From Marinimicrobium sp050113635 (lineage in GTDB: Bacteria; Pseudomonadota; Gammaproteobacteria; Pseudomonadales; Cellvibrionaceae), in the NCBI RefSeq assembly GCF_050113635.1, contig NZ_JBNJLT010000002.1, forward strand, positions 62,001 through 126,000: a stretch of 64,000 bases of DNA, read 5' to 3'. Positions 8,111 through 15,326 of the stretch are shown piece after piece. The position numbers and the translations under genes were made by a program. Under the pieces are notes generated by a model that saw only the letters and a program-made list of their open reading frames with translations, ran no database searches and was not told where the DNA came from. Positions within the stretch are counted from its first letter, which is position 1. The number at the start of each line of letters is the position of its first letter.

Positions 8111-9004
8111 ATGAACGAAGACCCTCCCAGTAGCGGCTTATCCGCTCACTATTCTGATAAATCCGAACGAGCCGACAAGTCTGAACGCAGTGACCGATCC
8201 TGGCTGCACAAGCTGATGCAGGCGTTCAACGGAGAACCCCAGTCCCGCGAGGAACTGCTGGAAATCATCAAGGAAGCCGCCAACAACAAACTGCTCGACC
8301 AAGAAGCGCTGAGCATTATCGAAGGGGCGCTGGACGTTTCCTCCCTCCAGGCCCGGGAGCTGATGATCCCCCGCTCCCAGATCGTCGCCATCCGGGCGGA
8401 CGATACCCCCAAAGAATTCCTGCCCAAGATCATCGAATCCGGCCACTCCCGGTTTCCGGTGATCGGCGAAAGCTTCGACGACATCAAAGGCATCCTGCTG
8501 GCCAAAGACCTGCTGCGCATGATGCTGGAAGAGAATACCGATTTCACCCTGGAGTCCATCCTGCGCCCCGCCAACATTATTCCCGAGAGCAAGCGGGTAA
8601 ACGTGCTGCTGCGCGAATTCCGGGAAAAGCGCTACCACATGGCGCTGGTGATCGACGAGTACGGCGGTATCGCCGGCCTGCTCACTATTGAAGACATTCT
8701 GGAAGAAATCGTCGGCGACATTGAAGACGAGACGGACGAAGAAGTCAGTGACGAGTTTATCAAGCGAGTCAGCGACACCGACTTCATTGTCAAGGCACTG
8801 ACCCCCATCGACGAGTTCAACGACTATTTCGAAGCCGGGTTAAGCGACGAGGATTTCGACACCATCGGCGGCATCCTGATGCAAGAATTCGGGCATCTGC
8901 CCAAGCGCAATGAAGTCGCCGTGATCGAGAACTTCCAGTTCCGGGTGCTCTATGCGGACAACCGCCAGATCCACCTGGTGCGACTGACCCTGCTCGACGA
9001 CTGA
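8111..9004 (+). CDS. corC: CorC/HlyC-type CBS-domain protein (YbeX)
   Basis: 297 residues. After a charged, Ser-rich N-terminus (DKSERADKSERSDRS) come two CBS domains (about residues 75-200; REL-MIPRSQIVAIRADD and VLLREFREKRYHMALVIDEYGG), then the C-terminal transporter-associated CorC_HlyC domain (DFIVKALTPIDEFNDYFEAG to the end). No membrane helix is present, as expected for the short YbeX/CorC form. The family is linked to magnesium and cobalt efflux and to ribosome-related phenotypes in E. coli. It stands between ybeY and lnt in the same operon, with gaps of 8 and 3 bases. Confidence 0.93.
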   Translation: MNEDPPSSGLSAHYSDKSERADKSERSDRSWLHKLMQAFNGEPQSREELLEIIKEAANNKLLDQEALSIIEGALDVSSLQARELMIPRSQIVAIRADDTPKEFLPKIIESGHSRFPVIGESFDDIKGILLAKDLLRMMLEENTDFTLESILRPANIIPESKRVNVLLREFREKRYHMALVIDEYGGIAGLLTIEDILEEIVGDIEDETDEEVSDEFIKRVSDTDFIVKALTPIDEFNDYFEAGLSDEDFDTIGGILMQEFGHLPKRNEVAVIENFQFRVLYADNRQIHLVRLTLLDD

Positions 9005-9007
9005 TTC

Positions 9008-10522
9008 ATGACCGCTTTACAAACCGCGCTGACGCGCCTGCCCGGCTGGACCGCCTGGTTCCTGTGCGCCGCCGCTGGCGCCCTGCTACCGCTGGGGCTG
9101 GCCCCCTTCGACCTTTGGCCGCTCGCCCTCGGCGGGCTGGTCGTTTTTGTTGTATTGCTCAACGGAAGCTCCGGTCGCCGCGCCTGGTGGCGGGCCTGGG
9201 GTTTCGGTATCGGCCTCTACGGCGCTGGCGTCTCCTGGATTTACATCAGCATTCACACCTACGGCAACGCCTCCGCGCCCTTGGCGGCGGTCATGACCGC
9301 CCTGTTCGTGCTGTTTATGGCGCTGATTTTCAGTCTGCCCTTCTGGGCCTACGGGCGCTGGTTCAGCCGCCACCGGCTCGGCGCACCGCTGGCGTTTCCC
9401 GCCATTTACCTGCTGGGCGAATGGCTGCGGGGCTGGCTGCTCACCGGCTTCCCCTGGCTTTACCTCGGCTATGCTCACCTCGACACCTGGCTGGCCGGCT
9501 GGGCGCCGTTGCTGGGCGTGCTGGCACCCAGCCTCATCATCGCGCTGAGCGCCGGACTGATAGCGCTTTGGCTGCTGCAACCTGGGCACTCCCCTCGCCG
9601 CTGGGCACTCACCCTCGTCGTGTTATTACTCTGGCCACTGGGCGCGATTCTGCACCGGGTTGAGTGGACCCAGCCCCAGGGCCAGCCCATCAATGTCGGG
9701 ATGATTCAGCCAAATATTCCCCAGGAGCGCAAATGGGACCCGGCGTTTTTCCAGCCCACTCTCGACCGGCTCGACCATTTGAGTGAAGATTTGTGGGACA
9801 ACGACTGGTTGATCTGGCCGGAAGCCGCCATTCCCCGCGTTTACCACGACATGCTTCCGTACCTGGAAGCACTCAACCGAAAAGCCGAAGACACCAACAC
9901 CGGCCTGACTACCGGCATCATCTTTGATGATCCGCGTCAGGGGGTCTACTACAACAGCGTTGTCGGACTGGGGCCAGCGCTGGGGATTTATCACAAGCGT
10001 CGGCTGGTGCCGTTTGGCGAGTACGTACCACTGGAACAGTACCTGCGCGGCCTGATTGACTTCTTCGATCTGCCGACGTCCATCATCACCCGTGGCCCCT
10101 GGGAGCAAAGTGGATTGCAGATTGGCGACACCGGTATCTCCGCCTCCATCTGCTACGAAGTCGTCTACCCGGACCTGGTCGCCCGCAGTGCCATCGACCG
10201 GCAGGTGCTGCTGACCATCAGCAACGATGCCTGGTTTGCCGACTCCATCGGCCCACTGCAACACATGCAAATGGCCCGCATGCGCGCCCTGGAAACCGGC
10301 CGCCCGATGATTCGCGCCACCAACAACGGCGTCAGCGCTTTTGTGGACCACCACGGGGGCATCGAAAAACGGGCCGAACAATTTGTGGAAACGACATTGG
10401 AAGGCACCGTCCAGCCTCGCAGCGGCCTTACGCCGTTTATGCGCTGGGGCAGCTGGCCAGTGGTGGGCATGTGCGTGTTGTTGCTGGTACTGGCCGGGGT
10501 CTGGCGGCGCCGACATTCTTAA
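9008..10522 (+). CDS. lnt: Apolipoprotein N-acyltransferase
   Basis: 504 residues, normal length. Six or so hydrophobic helices in the first 215 residues are followed by a periplasmic nitrilase-fold domain with the catalytic triad Glu272 (IWPEAAIPR), Lys330 (YHKRRLVPFGEYVP) and Cys382 (ASICYEVVYPD), and a C-terminal membrane helix. Lnt transfers an acyl chain from phospholipid to the N-terminal cysteine of lipoproteins, the last step of their maturation. Several lipobox proteins in this window (GH10, GH43, the ThuA fusion) would be substrates. The start is three bases after the corC stop; the gene ends the operon and converges on the amidohydrolase gene with only 51 bases between stops. Confidence 0.96.
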   Translation: MTALQTALTRLPGWTAWFLCAAAGALLPLGLAPFDLWPLALGGLVVFVVLLNGSSGRRAWWRAWGFGIGLYGAGVSWIYISIHTYGNASAPLAAVMTALFVLFMALIFSLPFWAYGRWFSRHRLGAPLAFPAIYLLGEWLRGWLLTGFPWLYLGYAHLDTWLAGWAPLLGVLAPSLIIALSAGLIALWLLQPGHSPRRWALTLVVLLLWPLGAILHRVEWTQPQGQPINVGMIQPNIPQERKWDPAFFQPTLDRLDHLSEDLWDNDWLIWPEAAIPRVYHDMLPYLEALNRKAEDTNTGLTTGIIFDDPRQGVYYNSVVGLGPALGIYHKRRLVPFGEYVPLEQYLRGLIDFFDLPTSIITRGPWEQSGLQIGDTGISASICYEVVYPDLVARSAIDRQVLLTISNDAWFADSIGPLQHMQMARMRALETGRPMIRATNNGVSAFVDHHGGIEKRAEQFVETTLEGTVQPRSGLTPFMRWGSWPVVGMCVLLLVLAGVWRRRHS

Positions 10523-10573
10523 CCGGTCTCTCTTTAACCAGTCGGCGGTTTAACAATTCTAGGGCCGAGTCCG

Positions 10574-12055
10574 CTACGTGGCCCGACCGCCACTCCAGCG
10601 CATCAGGTTCAAAAACTCCCGGCGCGTCTTGGGGCCGTTGGTGCGGTAATGGGGGTCCGGTTGCTCCCGGTATCGCGCTCGGGCCGCCGCCAGTTGGTCA
10701 CCGCCCACACGCTGGCGGATCAGCGACTCATCAATCTCGTAGGGCACCAACGCATTCAGACCGAAAATCTTGCGCTTAATCTCCGGCGTCAACGCCGAAT
10801 AACCAAACTTCTCCCGCACCTGCTCCGCAATCTGGAAAGTCCGGAACGCCTGAATCTGATCCTGGGGCGAGCCATACCAGATGGAGTCCGTCCCCCAGAG
10901 TACATTGTCCTCCCCCAGATACTTAATCAACTTGCCCAGCGTGTGCGCCGCCGAGTCGGGGTCCCGCATCAGAAAACGCCAGGTCGAGCCCAGCTCTGCG
11001 TAAACGTTGGAATGACGGCCTAAGTCATTGTCCACCACGGTTTTGATCAGGGAATCCACGCCTTCATTGCGATTCGGATCGTAAGGCCCTTCGGGCTGGC
11101 CCGGCACAAAGCCGGAGTGGTAAACCAGAAACTTCAGATCGGGATACAACTTCGCGACCCGGCCAATGTCATCGCAGAGCGAATGCTCGTAGGATTCCGG
11201 GCCGAAGGGAATGCCCTTATGAATCACAATAATCTTCACGCCCAGTTTGCGCGCTTTCTCCAAAAACGGAATGCCGGTATCCTCGTCCGTCAGCCAATAC
11301 CCTTTGCCCTCCGGCCCCCACTGGGTGTAGGTTTTCCAGGCCACGATATCGAACTCTTCCTTCAGCCGATCCATATCTTCCAGGTCGCCCTTCTGGTTCG
11401 GATTCACGCGGCCATGCAAATACAAACGGTGCTGGCTGTCCTTCATTTGATTCACAATGGAGCGAGTCGCCGCCGCTTCCTCAATGGTGAGCGGCTCTTC
11501 ATCCCGCTTGGACGGCACGAAGGACAGCACCATCAAATCCGTATCCGAGTCCATGAACACATCCTGCACAAACGCATCCGGCCCGAGGCATTGCAGATAC
11601 GAACGATCCTCTTTGCCGGTCGCCAGCGCACACCCGGCCTGTTCCATGCCCGACAAAGGCCGGGCACTCTCCGGAATATTGTCCAGCCACGCCCCCGTGG
11701 GGTTCACGAAATGCCCCTGCACATCGAAGATGAACTCATCCCCGTCCAGCGCATCCGCCGCCGCGTCACGATCCAGTCCGGCTTCAGCGGCCAGGGAATA
11801 AAAACCCGCACCGCGCCCAGCCGCCGCCTGGGCCGCATTAAACGCCAACAGCGTCGTCGCCGCGCCGCAGGCCGACACCAGCAACTCCCGTCGACTGATA
11901 CCCAATCGGCGGGCGTTAGTGGAAGCGGCTTCGTGCGCCATACGATTGGCGAGCTGACTCGCTCGATCCAGGGGAATGGGGGAAAATTCGCCGTTACTGG
12001 TGCTGTCCAGCTTGATCGGCAGACGGGTACCTTCGGGATCGTGAACAAATTTCAT
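10574..12055 (-). CDS. Amidohydrolase family protein with a Tat-type signal
   Basis: 493 residues from the ATG at 12055 (GAGG six bases upstream). The body is a TIM-barrel amidohydrolase (amidohydrolase_2): FIFDVQGHFVNPTG replaces the usual DxHxH opening, and later come KIIVIHKGIPFG, LKFLVYHSGFVP and NVLWGTDSIWYGSP, the last giving the metal or proton-transfer Asp. A twin-arginine motif SRRELLVSACG (Arg55-Arg56) is followed by a hydrophobic stretch to about residue 79, implying folded export to the periplasm. It lies about 54 residues in, an unusually late position. Substrate unknown; related enzymes act on aromatic or lactone-type acids. The Dabb gene lies upstream on the same strand. Confidence 0.75.
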   Translation of the reverse strand: MKFVHDPEGTRLPIKLDSTSNGEFSPIPLDRASQLANRMAHEAASTNARRLGISRRELLVSACGAATTLLAFNAAQAAAGRGAGFYSLAAEAGLDRDAAADALDGDEFIFDVQGHFVNPTGAWLDNIPESARPLSGMEQAGCALATGKEDRSYLQCLGPDAFVQDVFMDSDTDLMVLSFVPSKRDEEPLTIEEAAATRSIVNQMKDSQHRLYLHGRVNPNQKGDLEDMDRLKEEFDIVAWKTYTQWGPEGKGYWLTDEDTGIPFLEKARKLGVKIIVIHKGIPFGPESYEHSLCDDIGRVAKLYPDLKFLVYHSGFVPGQPEGPYDPNRNEGVDSLIKTVVDNDLGRHSNVYAELGSTWRFLMRDPDSAAHTLGKLIKYLGEDNVLWGTDSIWYGSPQDQIQAFRTFQIAEQVREKFGYSALTPEIKRKIFGLNALVPYEIDESLIRQRVGGDQLAAARARYREQPDPHYRTNGPKTRREFLNLMRWSGGRAT

Positions 12056-12134
12056 GGCCAACCTCTATGGGTTTGAGGACGGAGAATTTGTAACACAAAA
12101 AGGTATACACGGTTGGGAAAGGCTTTGCAAGACA

Positions 12135-12163
12135 GCGACACGCCCGTACCACAGGCGTGTCGC
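12135..12163 (-). terminator. Perfect 10-bp hairpin between Dabb and amidohydrolase genes
   Basis: GCGACACGCC (12135-12144) and GGCGTGTCGC (12154-12163) form a perfect stem with a nine-base loop, 15 bases past the Dabb stop. There is no U-tract on the minus strand, so it may slow or process the transcript rather than end it. Confidence 0.4.
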
Positions 12164-12177
12164 CGCGTTCCTCTTCT

Positions 12178-12564
12178 TTAGTCCTTGAGTGTGTAATCAA
12201 TCACAAAGGCGTCTTCCACAATATTGAGTTGCTCCAGCAAGGCTCCGAACTTCTTATGCTCCGGGTGCGGCAAATACGTATCCCTGGCCTCTTCGTCTTC
12301 AAAGGTCATCACATACACATGCTCAAAACCTTTATTCAGCCCTTCCGGACTGTTATTGACGCCGTGCTCAAATGAAACAATACCGGGAATCGTATCTTGC
12401 AGACCACTAAACGCGTCCGTCAGCCGCTGGATGTCCGCCTCGCTGGCATCCTCTGCATACTTAAACGCCACAATGTGCCGTATCGGCTCGTCTGCATGGG
12501 CGGCCCCAACAACGGAGCACACTAATAATAGAGACGAAGCGAACAACCCCACATTCTTTAACAT
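12178..12564 (-). CDS. Exported Dabb (stress-responsive alpha/beta barrel) domain protein
   Basis: 128 residues. A signal peptide (MLKNVGLFASSLLLVCSVVG, cleavage near AHA-DEP) precedes a single Dabb domain: IRHIVAFKYAEDASEADIQR at the start, a conserved GIVSFEHGVNNS middle, VYVMTFEDEEARDTYLPHPE, and a closing VIDYTLKD strand. Dabb proteins are small ferredoxin-fold dimers; most are cytoplasmic and act on small molecules or have no known activity, so the signal peptide is a notable feature. It probably shares a transcript with the amidohydrolase gene 122 bases downstream. A comparable exported dimeric-barrel protein (NIPSNAP) accompanies the GMC oxidoreductase at 23185. Confidence 0.8.
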   Translation of the reverse strand: MLKNVGLFASSLLLVCSVVGAAHADEPIRHIVAFKYAEDASEADIQRLTDAFSGLQDTIPGIVSFEHGVNNSPEGLNKGFEHVYVMTFEDEEARDTYLPHPEHKKFGALLEQLNIVEDAFVIDYTLKD

Positions 12565-12667
12565 AGTATCAACCTCTCAGAGAACCATATGAGATTAAAT
12601 TTAACTCAATACACTTTAACAGAAAGATGCTTATAGAAAGCCTCAAGTTCAAGCCAAAGTAATCCTT

Positions 12668-13442
12668 TTACACGATTTCAGGAAAAGCCACCTCCGGCAG
12701 ACACTCAAAGCCGGGTTTGGCAAAGAGATAACCCTGCATCAGTTCAACGCCGGCATCCCGCAACCACCGCATTTCCTCTTCGGTTTCTATACCTTCCGCC
12801 AAGGGCACAATGTTTAAATCTCGAAACAAATTCAGGCAATTGTGAATAATGGCCTGTCTGGCTTTGTGGCTATCAATATTTCGTATCAGCCCCATATCCA
12901 GTTTTATGATGCTCGTTTGAAAGTCCGCCAGCAAGCCAAGGCCGGCATACCCGGAGCCGAAATCGTCAATCGCCGTTGTAAACCCCTGCATCTTGTAGTG
13001 TTCGACAATCTCCTTCAGGAAAAGATTGTCTTTTACCTGCTCCGCCTCGGTGAACTCAAACATGATTCGCTCTATGGGAAAACCATATTCCCTGGCGGCC
13101 TGAAGCGTTGTTCTCAGGCAACGCTCAGGATTGTAAACGGCGTTGGGAAGAAAGTTGATACTGAGCATCGAGGTAAGCTTCAGACGTGACGCCAAACTAA
13201 TCGCTTTTACACGGCACTTCTGATCAAAAAATATACCGGTTCTCGTCGTTTACCTTGGACAATACCGAGTAGGCCGACTCATTATTAGTGCCCCGAACCA
13301 GCGCTTCATAGCCAAATATGTGTCTTTCCCGAATATTCACAATCGGCTGAAACGCCATCGTGAAATCGAAGTCTAAAGCGCCTTTATCGGCACAATTAGC
13401 GCAGGAAAACCGGTCATAAATCATTACATCTTCAGTGCTCAT
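12668..13442 (-). pseudogene. EAL-domain cyclic-di-GMP phosphodiesterase split by a one-base frameshift
   Basis: Two minus-strand frames make one EAL domain. The first (from about 13442) carries FTMAFQPIVN and the signature EALVRG, then stops after ENRYIF at a run of six T (plus-strand A run 13226-13231). With five T the frame reads on as FDQKCRVKAISLASRLKL and joins the second frame, which holds SINFLPNA, FEFTEAEQ, IDDFGSGYAGLGLL, IIKLD, and AEGIETEEEM with MQGYLFAKP. Every catalytic and metal motif is therefore present in the joined protein of roughly 257 residues. An intact version would hydrolyse c-di-GMP. The shift could be a real mutation, a phase-variable tract or a base-call error. 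The start is uncertain; a GTG at 13481 is an alternative. Confidence 0.8.
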
Positions 13443-13588
13443 AAATCGCTCATCGGTTATGACGCGCGCACCAGACGACACAAGAGAAATACGACCTGTG
13501 AAAATAGGTGCCTACAGAGGGCCTATCATACCGTTTTGCCTATAAAGATAAAATCAGAACCCTCCGAAGAACACCCTACTGGCGCCCA

Positions 13589-13822
13589 TTATCCCTTATC
13601 AGCTTCTGAGGTTTTCGACTTGCAGAGGTTCTTTGCCATCAGGAAAAAGGCTAGAGAGGCAAGCCATATCATGAAATAGGCAAACTGGTTGCTCAACGTT
13701 ATGAGCATCTGGAACTCACCGCCACGAACGAGCCCAGTCGTGTGATAAGCGATAATCAGCCCCCGATAAAGCATCACGATTGATGTGAGGGCAAGAAATA
13801 CGGCAGAGATTTTTCGGATCAT
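13589..13822 (-). CDS. Small membrane protein, unknown
   Basis: 77 residues starting MIRKISAVFLALTSIVMLYR. Two hydrophobic segments (about 6-26 and 45-66, the latter FAYFMIWLASLAFFLMAK) with a short loop between them suggest a two-helix inner-membrane protein with a Lys-rich cytoplasmic tail. The upstream sequence AAAAGGAAGAATCA gives a good ribosome site in front of the ATG, which supports translation. No family recognised. It lies upstream of the broken EAL gene on the same strand, 107 bases away, and the two may share a promoter. Confidence 0.55.
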   Translation of the reverse strand: MIRKISAVFLALTSIVMLYRGLIIAYHTTGLVRGGEFQMLITLSNQFAYFMIWLASLAFFLMAKNLCKSKTSEADKG

Positions 13823-14197
13823 TGATTCTTCCTTTTACGCTTACTAAGACAGCTCTAGCGAATGACACCCCCTCTAAATGGGCTTTCATCAGTTCGCACA
13901 GGACGCCACTCTTATGTTAACTTGGACTAATGCGCCAATCCAGAGCGCAGCTACCCTTAAGGGGATTAGGTGTCTACTTTTCTTGGGGAGCTCGGGGCAC
14001 AGAACGCCAAGCTAAGCGGCGTGCGCAAGCACGTCCGGTGGAGGGCCGGCAGGCCCGGAACATACTTGAGCGACTGGTTAGGGCTTGATTGCGCTACCAC
14101 CCGATACCGCCGATTTGCTCCAAAATTTTACAATGGCGACCCGTTAAATCTTTGCTTGCTAAACACTCACCCAGAAAATAATTTCAACCAGACCCCT
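13823..14197. other. Gene-poor stretch with two strong small hairpins, possible mobile-element relic
   Basis: Within 13990-14110 there are two compact hairpins: CGTGC-GCAA-GCACG (a GNRA-type loop, about 14019-14032) followed directly by TCCGGTGGAG, and GGGCC-GGCA-GGCCC (about 14045-14058). The first looks loosely like the domain V tip of a group II intron (GCACGTCCGGT is a common 3' strand there), but the matching 5' strand is poor. A plus-strand frame of 79 codons covers the region without recognisable features. I call this a structured remnant of unknown origin. Confidence 0.3.
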
Positions 14198-14950
14198 TTA
14201 ATTCTTTAATTGCAGGGTGCGAAACGCCGCTTCGATGAATAACGCCTGGTTGAGAAACGGATTTTTACTGAATAGGTCGCCGGATGTCACTCGATCAATC
14301 AGTGACTGGCGCGGATTGCTAATATCTGTATTGGGTAAGTTAGCTGATGATTGGGGAATAAACTTGCCTGCATTCTCACTTGGCTCATGCACTAAATAGA
14401 TTGTACCTGAAGCAATAGCGGCTTGGCGTCGTCGGTCACTGGCAAGTAACCCGGCTGCCAGTTCCACATCATCAGCGTCGAGGTTGTTCTCTACAGCATA
14501 ATCATACGCAGCTTCCAACGCTTCTCTGTCGCTTCCCGATAAAAAATCAAAGACATTTCCACTATCAGATGAAGGGTTAGGTCTTGGTATCGTTTCACGA
14601 ATATTGTGTTCTTGCTGCAAGGTATTTCTCAACGCTTGTCCATCTATATCAATTTCGGTATTGGCTGTTACCATGCTAACGGCTTGATCAAGCAACGCTT
14701 GGCCTCTTGCTAAGGGAAGGTAACTGGGCCCAAGTTCTTGGCGTAAAAACTCGTTCGCGCCTTGCATCAATAGGCTTATAGAGTGACCACGGGCGCTAAT
14801 CTGCAGGGCTGAATTAGTAGTATTGCTGACCCGAGAGCCGGAGCTGCTTGTATTCTCTGAATTCGTTCTATCCTTGGAATTAACAAGGGAGGTATCTGAT
14901 TGTAATGCGCTTTGGGCTGAGCTGTTAATAAGTCCAGTGATGATATCCAT
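14198..14950 (-). CDS. Hypothetical protein, polar, no signal peptide
   Basis: 250 residues from an ATG with an ideal ribosome site (AAGGAGG, nine bases upstream), so it is certainly translated. The N-terminal 50 residues are Ser/Asn/Thr-rich and probably disordered (SKDRTNSENTSSSGSRVSN). A helical region follows (HSISLLMQGANEFLRQELG), then an acidic segment FDFLSGSDREALEAAYDYAV and a C-terminal part ending FIEAAFRTLQLKN. There are no cysteines and no membrane helices. I do not recognise the family; the layout recalls proteins exported without an N-terminal signal or flagellar/structural accessory proteins, but nothing in the context confirms that. It stands alone. Confidence 0.65.
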   Translation of the reverse strand: MDIITGLINSSAQSALQSDTSLVNSKDRTNSENTSSSGSRVSNTTNSALQISARGHSISLLMQGANEFLRQELGPSYLPLARGQALLDQAVSMVTANTEIDIDGQALRNTLQQEHNIRETIPRPNPSSDSGNVFDFLSGSDREALEAAYDYAVENNLDADDVELAAGLLASDRRRQAAIASGTIYLVHEPSENAGKFIPQSSANLPNTDISNPRQSLIDRVTSGDLFSKNPFLNQALFIEAAFRTLQLKN

Positions 14951-15326
14951 GCTGCATTTCCTCCTTATGACAAAGGGGTAGTCTATACATATTGTATTAC
15001 ATCAGTAGCTGTAATCCACTCTTACTGTATCCGCTGGACACCAGAACAACCACACCCTAACAGCTGTATATCGAGCCAGCACACTTTGTTCCCCATCACC
15101 TACCGCCACAAAGCCTGATAACCCATTGAAACTAAAGACCTTCTTACAGCCGTAAAATTGCCTGTCAGAAAGTGTGCGCCGACACGGCTTTAGGAATAAA
15201 AGCGCCTGTTATTTACCCCGACCGCACAATTTGATCATTATTTATACAGCCCTTCAAATGGCACCCATATCCTCAAAAAACGTGATGCAATTCACTATAG
15301 CGCTTCTCTTCAGAAGTGCAAGGCGC
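14951..15326. other. Intergenic region with hairpins downstream of the chemoreceptor gene
   Basis: No gene seen. A hairpin GGCGCTCA-GGCT-TGAGCGCC spans the chemoreceptor stop codon (15322-15341) and a second, CTTCT-CTTC-AGAAG, lies at about 15303-15316. Neither is followed by a clear U-tract on the minus strand, so termination here is only possible. Confidence 0.35.

Noticed and set aside
13970..14209. 79-codon plus-strand frame
   Set aside because: No motif or clear ribosome site; overlaps hairpin structures that explain the region better.
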